From NCBI GenBank assembly GCA_004026145.2, contig CP034987.1, positions 2,306,014 to 2,370,013 of the forward strand: a stretch of DNA of 64,000 nt, in the 5' to 3' direction. The notes under the pieces were generated by a model. That model searched no databases. It was given only the letters and a program-made list of their open reading frames with translations, and was not told where the DNA came from. This DNA is from Takifugu bimaculatus. Its lineage: Eukaryota > Chordata > Actinopteri > Tetraodontiformes > Tetraodontidae. The first letter of the stretch is position 1, and each line of letters starts with the position of its first letter. A program made the translations under genes and the position numbers. Positions 57,769-64,000 of this stretch are shown one piece after another.

Positions 57769-60246
57769 TCAGTCGACGAATCGCTGCATTTCACTGTCCC
57801 TGCGGACACTGTTGCTGTCGAAAAAACGATCGCAAGGGAATTCAATGAGGTCACCGTCGGCGTGGGGCACCAGTCGTGCCGCCCGGCTGCTCTGGTAGCT
57901 GGCGAAGTCCGTGGATGCGGTGGCCGTCGCTAGGGCCGACCGAAAAGGTCGCCTGGTGGAGTACATGTGCCGCACGTGCACGGCAGACTTCCTCCTCTGC
58001 AATCTCCTCTTCAATCGCCGCCCCAGCCAGATGCCGCCGATGACCACCAGGAGCATGATGTTGGCCGCAAGAGTGGCCAGTGTCAGGAGCTGGAGGTCAG
58101 AGGTCAGTGTCCATCCGGGGCTGAGCCCGGCCGGAAGAGTCACCAGCCCTGCGCAGTGGTCACGGGGTGCCACTTGACACACCGATCTTCCCACGACTCC
58201 TTCCACACAAATCATGTATGTGACCTCTGAACTGAGTTCTCGCAGGGTGACAGAGCGAGCGCTACCTTGGGTGTAAACATAGCGCGGGAATCGCTCTGGG
58301 GTCCCGAACCGATCATACATGATCCTATAATGAACTTCATCGAGTCCCGGTCCGGGCGCCGGCGTGTACCGACGATGCTCCTTTGTGGTCCAGTAGACGG
58401 TGACAGTATCAGATGTCACGTGATCCACAGAAACATTGGTGAGGAAATAATGATTGAACATGCATGGGTCTGTGATCACAGGCAAGGATTCCTCGTGGTT
58501 CAACATCAGGAGATCGTACTTTTCACCCGTCTGAACCAGGACAGTGGCGCTAAGTGTCTCAGTGGCATTTTCATGCCGCTCCCCAGCATGACTCGTGGGG
58601 AAAATTGGGGGCGGATCGGTTCTGGGAAGGACATTTGGCCTTCGTCTCCCCTTGGCACGTGTGAAAACTGCCTCTTCGACAGGCCTGAGTGGCACTTTCT
58701 TTGGTTTCTTTTTTTCAAGTGCAGTGGAGGCTGCTGCCACCGCTACGCCCCCTTGATCTCCCTGGACTCCTACCTCCCCCTTCCCTCCCTTTGACTTCCA
58801 CTTTTCTCTCTCCCTCCTCTTCATGAGCACACCCTCCTCCCCCTGATATAAATCTTTACCTTCAGCTTCCCCCACCTCATCTCTCTCCTCCTGCTTTATT
58901 GCATCTCCCATTTCTATCTTTTCACCCTCCAGTTTTACAAGCACGCCCCCTCCCCGGCTCTCTTCAAGTCTACTTTGGCTCTCACATAAGTAGGGCAGTT
59001 TTTCAAGGGGTTGCAGTTCAGAGCTGTTCACATAGTCCAGATATTTCCCCCTCAGTCCTTCTGGGTGCTGACATTGTAGAAAAGCAGTCAACAATTTACC
59101 CTGAGAATGGGCAGCGGTCATCCATCTTTTCAAATCCTCCAGTCGACAATCACATGTCCAGTTGTTGCCATGGAGATCCAGGTCGTAAAGCACATTGTTA
59201 AGGGCAAAAATGTCCCCAGACAAGCTGGTGAGCATGTTATTCTCCAATTTCAGCACTTTCAAATGTTTAAGTTGCGAAAAAGCCAAAGAGTCAACATTGG
59301 AAATCTGGTTGCGACTAAAGTCAAGCTCCTCGATGCGCTCCAGGGAGTCAAGGAGACCGGCGGGGATTTCCTCCAGCTCGTTGCCGTCAATCAAAAGCTC
59401 TCTGAGGCTCGACAGCCCCTTCAGAGCCCCTCTGTCCAAGCGAGAAATTCTGTTGTTGCTGAGTGACAGTCTAGACAGTTTCTTAAGATTTCGGAATACG
59501 TTGGCGCCGATGTACCGGATTTCATTTTCGGACAACAGCAGCGTTGTCAAAGCTGCGAGATGCGAAAATGTGAGAGCGTTGCGCACGGCCGACTGTTTGT
59601 TGTGGGCCAGGTTAAGGAAGCGCAGGCTGGTGAGGCCGGAGAAAGCCTTTCTGTGGATGTGGTGCACTTTGTTGGATTCCAGGTGGAGATAATGTAGACT
59701 GGTCAGACTTTTAAAAACGGAATCCTGCAAATCTTGGATTGAGTTGCCATCCAGGCGCAATTTCACCAGATTACCCAAATGAGTGAAAAGCCCCGGTGAG
59801 ATTCTCTTAATGTCATTATTATTCCCATAAAGAATTGTAAGTTTCTTCAGAGTCTGTAACGTCCCGGTGGTTATATCTGACAACAGATTGTGCCCTAAGT
59901 ACAGCTCCTCTAAATTCGAGAGGTTCTGGAACGCTTTTGGATGAATATTCTGGATTTGGTTGTACTGTAAATTCAACCTTACGAGATTATTGTAGCGCCG
60001 GAAGTCGATGTCGGAGATGTTCCCGATGAAGTTACCCCCGAGGCTGAAGATCAACACCTCCTCGGACACCTGCCCGCCGGGCTCGGGTACAGTCCGCAGA
60101 CCTCGGTTGGTGCACATGGTGTGCTGAGGGTGCTGACAGTCGCAACGGTCGGGACAAAGGCTTCCCTCCTGATGGGAGGGTGAGATGACTCCACTGACCG
60201 CAAGCAGGAACACACACATCCACGCGGGGAGACTGTCAGTATCCAT
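57769..60246 (-). CDS. tril: TLR4 interactor with leucine-rich repeats
   Basis: Single-pass membrane protein known as a TLR4/TLR3 accessory factor and a regulator of BMP signalling. One uninterrupted coding exon, 825 residues from the chosen ATG (60246), near the human 811. I prefer this ATG because it directly precedes the hydrophobic signal segment (WMCVFLLAVSGVIS) and has G at -3 and +4. The upstream in-frame ATG at 60294 would add 16 non-hydrophobic residues in a poor context. Order of domains: signal peptide, LRRNT (CPDRCDCQHPQHTMCTNRGL), about 12 LRRs, LRRCT (NNWTCDCRLEDLKRWM), a charged low-complexity linker, an FnIII-like domain, a membrane segment at about 717-741, a basic stop-transfer, and a cytoplasmic tail with VHVRHMYSTRRP and DLIEFPCDRF, both shared with human TRIL. 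Convergent with CREB5. Confidence 0.96.
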   Translation of the reverse strand: MDTDSLPAWMCVFLLAVSGVISPSHQEGSLCPDRCDCQHPQHTMCTNRGLRTVPEPGGQVSEEVLIFSLGGNFIGNISDIDFRRYNNLVRLNLQYNQIQNIHPKAFQNLSNLEELYLGHNLLSDITTGTLQTLKKLTILYGNNNDIKRISPGLFTHLGNLVKLRLDGNSIQDLQDSVFKSLTSLHYLHLESNKVHHIHRKAFSGLTSLRFLNLAHNKQSAVRNALTFSHLAALTTLLLSENEIRYIGANVFRNLKKLSRLSLSNNRISRLDRGALKGLSSLRELLIDGNELEEIPAGLLDSLERIEELDFSRNQISNVDSLAFSQLKHLKVLKLENNMLTSLSGDIFALNNVLYDLDLHGNNWTCDCRLEDLKRWMTAAHSQGKLLTAFLQCQHPEGLRGKYLDYVNSSELQPLEKLPYLCESQSRLEESRGGGVLVKLEGEKIEMGDAIKQEERDEVGEAEGKDLYQGEEGVLMKRREREKWKSKGGKGEVGVQGDQGGVAVAAASTALEKKKPKKVPLRPVEEAVFTRAKGRRRPNVLPRTDPPPIFPTSHAGERHENATETLSATVLVQTGEKYDLLMLNHEESLPVITDPCMFNHYFLTNVSVDHVTSDTVTVYWTTKEHRRYTPAPGPGLDEVHYRIMYDRFGTPERFPRYVYTQGSARSVTLRELSSEVTYMICVEGVVGRSVCQVAPRDHCAGLVTLPAGLSPGWTLTSDLQLLTLATLAANIMLLVVIGGIWLGRRLKRRLQRRKSAVHVRHMYSTRRPFRSALATATASTDFASYQSSRAARLVPHADGDLIEFPCDRFFDSNSVRRDSEMQRFVD

Positions 60247-60538
60247 TCCCACGCCGCTGTTTCTCCAACCAGACACTGAGGCGACATTTATCATGCGGGT
60301 TCAAGTGCAATCCCCCCACAGCCCTTTCACGCGTAAGGGGGAGTCATCCATAATCCACTTTTTTGCCCTTAAAAATTGTGAGAACTCCGCAACCTGCACC
60401 ATTCACCCAGCTCCATCACTTTCTGAGACGGCAGAGCAAATTAATACGCGCGCTGAGCTGACTCCGGCTCAAGAAGCACAAACCTCCCCAATAAAGCCTC
60501 CACCTCCCCAAGCGGTCATCTGCTGCAAATTACAGAGC

Positions 60539-60539
<1 letters not shown>

Positions 60540-60597
<58 letters not shown>
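60540..60597. repeat. (CA)n microsatellite
   Basis: About 28 CA units roughly 300 bases upstream of the TRIL ATG. Confidence 0.96.
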
Positions 60598-60598
<1 letters not shown>

Positions 60599-60683
60599 GA
60601 AAGAGAGACAGACAGACAGAGAAATAGTCCCTCCTACGTTGCCAAAGTTTTAGATCCAAAACTTTACGCGCGCATAATGCTAC

Positions 60684-60718
60684 ACACGCGCGCGCGCGCG
60701 CACACACACACACACACA
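60684..60718. repeat. (CG)n(CA)n alternating purine-pyrimidine tract
   Basis: Pure alternating CG then CA repeats, Z-DNA-prone, about 440 bases upstream of the TRIL ATG. Confidence 0.9.
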
Positions 60719-63177
60719 TGATGTGCATGTAGGGTAGAGTGAAAAACCAGCAGAAAGTCTTTGACCGAGTTTTTTTTTTTTTTGCGGGCCCCTTTAGCCA
60801 CCAGGGGTCTGAGTTCTGGATCAGTTCCCTGGTATGGACAAAGCAGACAGGAAGATCTCCTTCCCACGGAATCCCAGGAGAACTCAGACATTCTGGATTC
60901 CATCACAGCAGCAACGTGCGGAGCTGACCAGCCTCTCACTGTAACCAAAAAAAGTTGAAACACAATTAATTAAGTTGACCACGGAAGTTGATGATTTCAT
61001 ACAGCATAAAATACTCATATTTGATCTTACAGGAAGCAGCTCAAAGCTGCTCCATCGATGGTGAGCCTTGTGCTGGGGCCATACAACACACATGTTTCAC
61101 ATTTGCACAGGAGGAATTCAGGTCATGAAATGTATGTAACATGTAGAGGTGCAAAAGCTGCCTTTAAGAGCTCTCATTTGAAAGTGGGACAGTTAAATCC
61201 AGCGGTAAAAGAACCTGGACGCAGACACATAAAACAAGAAAAGTATTACCATGTCTGTTGGGACCAACCCTGATTGTGCTAACCCTTGCCACAGTTCCTA
61301 CCATGTCAAAATTTGATAGATACAAATCTTCTGGACGAGTTTCGCCAAATCGCACGGACAGACGCGAACAAAGCTTTCCTGTGTGAGCTTTTCTCACATT
61401 TCCTGCACAGAGCCAAAACCACGTTTGGCCTCATGCATATCTGCTGGTGGAGATCATCGTCACACATTCTAATGTTATGGCCGCGTATGAGTGTGAGAGG
61501 GGGAGAGAAATCCAACCCTTGGGAATGCCCCTCGCATTGGGGGGTCATTTCCTGCCTCACCATTTCTCTCCAGTATCTGTGTCCCTGTCTCTCCGGTCTG
61601 TTTCTGCCACTTAAGGAAAAGGCATCAAAAAAAGAACATTCCGATTTTTTAAATGTCTGTCACAGGCTGGCACACACAGAATATTTCATCAGCATAGACC
61701 TGGGTTTTGTGAACCATTAGGCTGCATCACATTTTGGACAGAATGAGGTTTGAGAAAATAGAGAACATTTGGTAAATAAATAGACCAGATTTAAAAATAA
61801 ATAAATAAAAAGGCAACAAGGGGGGGTTCTTTTAGAACAGAGATTGTTATGGGGTGGAAACGTGTGCTGGAGTTGACCCAGATACAAAATGAAGCTCACA
61901 GAGCAGCGAGCGAGCCATTCAGATCTGTCTGCCACTGTGCCTGGGTAGAATAAAAGCAGCAGAATGGTCACATCATCCCATTCTTTCATCAGCCCTCCCA
62001 GCAGGCCTCTCGCTGTTCACTCAACTGGTCATATGACACTTTGAGTCTTTAAACTGGGGGAGAGAGTGCGCCGATGAGGGTGAGAAACCAAATTCCATCC
62101 ATAGAGAGGACCTGCCTGTGGGATGGTACTGACCGCTTATGGACTGTCCCTGCTTGTGCGTCTGTTGAAAGTTTAATATTGTCTGAGAACACTAAAAATG
62201 TGACAAAAAAACCTCCCAGCACACTTTACTGGAATATTCTAGACAATTAAAGAGGAAGTGCACAGCTGCTAAACTTGGACTCAACATGTGAATGACTTCA
62301 AATTTGGATCCATGTTGCAGTTCCCTGTTTGTTTGGAATTTAAACTGTGGACATTCCAATTAGAAAGAAATCCTAGTTTCAGCCAGTAACGAGCTGTGAA
62401 GGTTTTTCCTTCTGCCAATATTATAGAATGTTTAAAGAGGCAGACGTTCTTGTTGAAGAGTGAAATCCTTTTTATTTAAGCAGGAACAGCTGCCATGTTG
62501 CTTTCGCCAAACACACCAGACAGTGAAAAGAGATTGCAGTCATCATGAGATCGTCATTTTACAACCAAGACCAAAGGAAACACACAAGGATCTCTTTGGT
62601 GTGTATTTGTGTTGTGAAACCATCAATTTTGGTTGTTTTGTTTTGTTAAAAAAAGGGGGGGGTAGGGGGGCTGTGGACATTTTAATGAAACAGTTCCTTG
62701 TTTCCTCTTATGAGTCTTAGGTTATGTGTGTCAGCTGACATTTCCAACAATCTGTGAAAATCTGAATAAGACAACTTGCGTGTTGTCTACTACTGCAGGG
62801 TCCGTTGTATTTGCTTTTGTTTTGTGTGCTCTCTCTGATGCATTGAAAGATATAATATGCAAATATGAGTTGGTTTTTGTGCTACAGTTGTGCTCAGAAA
62901 GTCAGATACAGCACAAAAAAGGTGTTAAATGTTATATTAGCTGCAGAAGTACAGCTTTCCTAATCAATTAGCACAGCTCTGACATAAGACAAACAGGTCA
63001 CTGAGTTACAGGTGAAAAATCTCTATAGACCTCACTTATCTCCATTAGCGAGTACCAGCTAGTTATCTTCCATGACACACCCACATCATTAGGCTAGGAG
63101 TTAACAGACCATCATAATGCATGAACTGTCGTTTCCCAGCATTAAAATTCAGTTTATTCAGTAGTTCCTTCAGTTCC

Positions 63178-63250
<73 letters not shown>

Positions 63251-63256
63251 TGTGCT
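63178..63256. repeat. (GT)n microsatellite
   Basis: A run of about 39 GT units with one interruption (TGG) near the right edge. Confidence 0.96.
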
Positions 63257-63762
63257 GAATAAGCACATACTGGCACACACACAAAAATAAACCAAAGGGG
63301 GTATCCATCAGGGCCTGAGATGATTTCTGACAGTGGAACTGTGCACAGATCTCACTGGTTCTCATTTCTTTTCCCAATCATGTTGAACATGTGCTGGTAA
63401 TAATGGAACCACGCGGTATGTCTGGGCCCTGTTGTGATGATTAGTGTAAAGACTAGGCTACATAAAAGATTGAGCACTTATACTGGCTCTCCTATGGGGC
63501 TCCAATCAATAGGAAATTCTTCAAACTATGAACAGATGGGCCATGTGGAAAATTTGGAACATGTGCAGGTCCATTTTCTTTGGGGGAGCCATCGTATATT
63601 TTCTTGTATGAAGTCTACTATTTAAGTCTGCTAAATTTAAGGATGAAGAATAGAAAGCAAAGCAAAACGAATGGAAATGAGTGCATGAGAAGGGAGATTT
63701 GGACGGCGTGTGTGTGACTTTACATGAGCAACAGCTGCTGGGATCATTAAGTGCTTCAGTTT

Positions 63763-63896
63763 GGGGCTGGGAGTCATAGAAGTGGAGTCCACCATCACAT
63801 CCATTACCCATGTGCATCTGGCTAGAGATCATGAAGGAGATTTCAGGTGCGTCGCAGCAAATGCAGCCACGACAGCGCAGTATATTATACAGCACT
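63763..63896 (+). other. Possible Ig-fold exon or remnant
   Basis: After a CTTCAG acceptor-like site (to about 63759) the plus strand is open and reads LGLGVIEVESTITS, then HLARDHEG, then DFRCVAANAATTAQ, ending at TAG 63894-63896. The L-x-x-x-x-E-G-x-F-x-C-x-A-x-N pattern is the E-F strand signature of Ig domains, and it vaguely resembles the last Ig domain of IL-1 receptor-family proteins. No clear donor follows and no partner exon is found. It may be a chance match, a decayed exon, or the edge of a gene running past the window. Confidence 0.25.
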
Positions 63897-64000
63897 AGAG
63901 TCCACAATTTATGCACACATAAATGGAAAATGGATGATAGAATAGGAGTAGAGGGCCACCTGCCCCCCCGTAAACCTCAAAAAGAGCCCACTGCTCAGCT

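Larger units (their letters stand above)
60300..64000. other. Intergenic DNA upstream of TRIL
   Basis: Contains (CA)n, (CG)n(CA)n and (GT)n tracts and AT-rich sequence. A 144-codon plus-strand open frame at 61286-61720 has no recognisable domain or splice context. No complete gene is supported; see the short Ig-like stretch near 63765. Confidence 0.55.

Noticed and set aside
61286..61720. 144-codon plus-strand open frame upstream of TRIL
   Set aside because: No recognisable domain, no splice or promoter context, overlapping antisense frame; likely chance.
1..64000. tRNA, rRNA or known microRNA genes
   Set aside because: No cloverleaf, rRNA core or recognisable microRNA hairpin was found by eye; a covariance search would be needed to exclude them.

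Overview
This window is from a ray-finned fish genome, probably a compact percomorph-like teleost. The evidence is vertebrate gene structure (short coding exons, GT-AG introns), many (CA/GT)n microsatellites, a teleost-type dispersed repeat, and five vertebrate genes in the same order and orientation as human 7p15 (HIBADH-TAX1BP1-JAZF1-CREB5-TRIL), next to the HOXA/EVX1 domain. There is no prokaryotic, viral or CRISPR content.

Layout: (1) 800-15381, minus: HIBADH (mitochondrial valine catabolism), 8 coding exons, with large introns holding a CpG-rich island and several AT-rich, homeobox-motif-rich blocks that look like conserved non-coding DNA. (2) About 15.38-15.95 kb: compact head-to-head promoter region with a perfect CRE and CCAAT boxes. 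(3) 16660-29944, plus: TAX1BP1 (selective-autophagy receptor), 16 coding exons. (4) 33594-40984, minus: JAZF1 (zinc-finger co-repressor of the nuclear receptor TR4), 5 coding exons, 243 codons; it converges tail-to-tail with TAX1BP1. (5) 46836-56099, plus: CREB5 (ATF2-like bZIP factor), 9 coding exons, with its CpG-rich promoter near 44.3 kb head-to-head with JAZF1. (6) 57769-60246, minus: TRIL, a single coding exon for an LRR/FnIII membrane protein, tail-to-tail with CREB5. (7) 60.3-64 kb: mostly intergenic with microsatellites, plus one short Ig-fold-like open stretch near the right edge.

Most notable points: two apparent single-base insertions break otherwise perfect reading frames, in HIBADH exon 7 and TAX1BP1 exon 9. 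They are more likely consensus errors than two pseudogenes. Two perfect DR1 nuclear-receptor elements lie in and just upstream of JAZF1, whose product represses the DR1-binding receptor TR4. Perfect CREs sit in the promoter region of the CREB/ATF-family gene CREB5 and in the HIBADH/TAX1BP1 promoter, suggesting possible feedback wiring. One TAX1BP1 intron is GC-AG. I did not find a wholly new gene system. Exon coordinates were read by eye from splice consensus, frame continuity and recalled family sequence, without alignment or RNA evidence.
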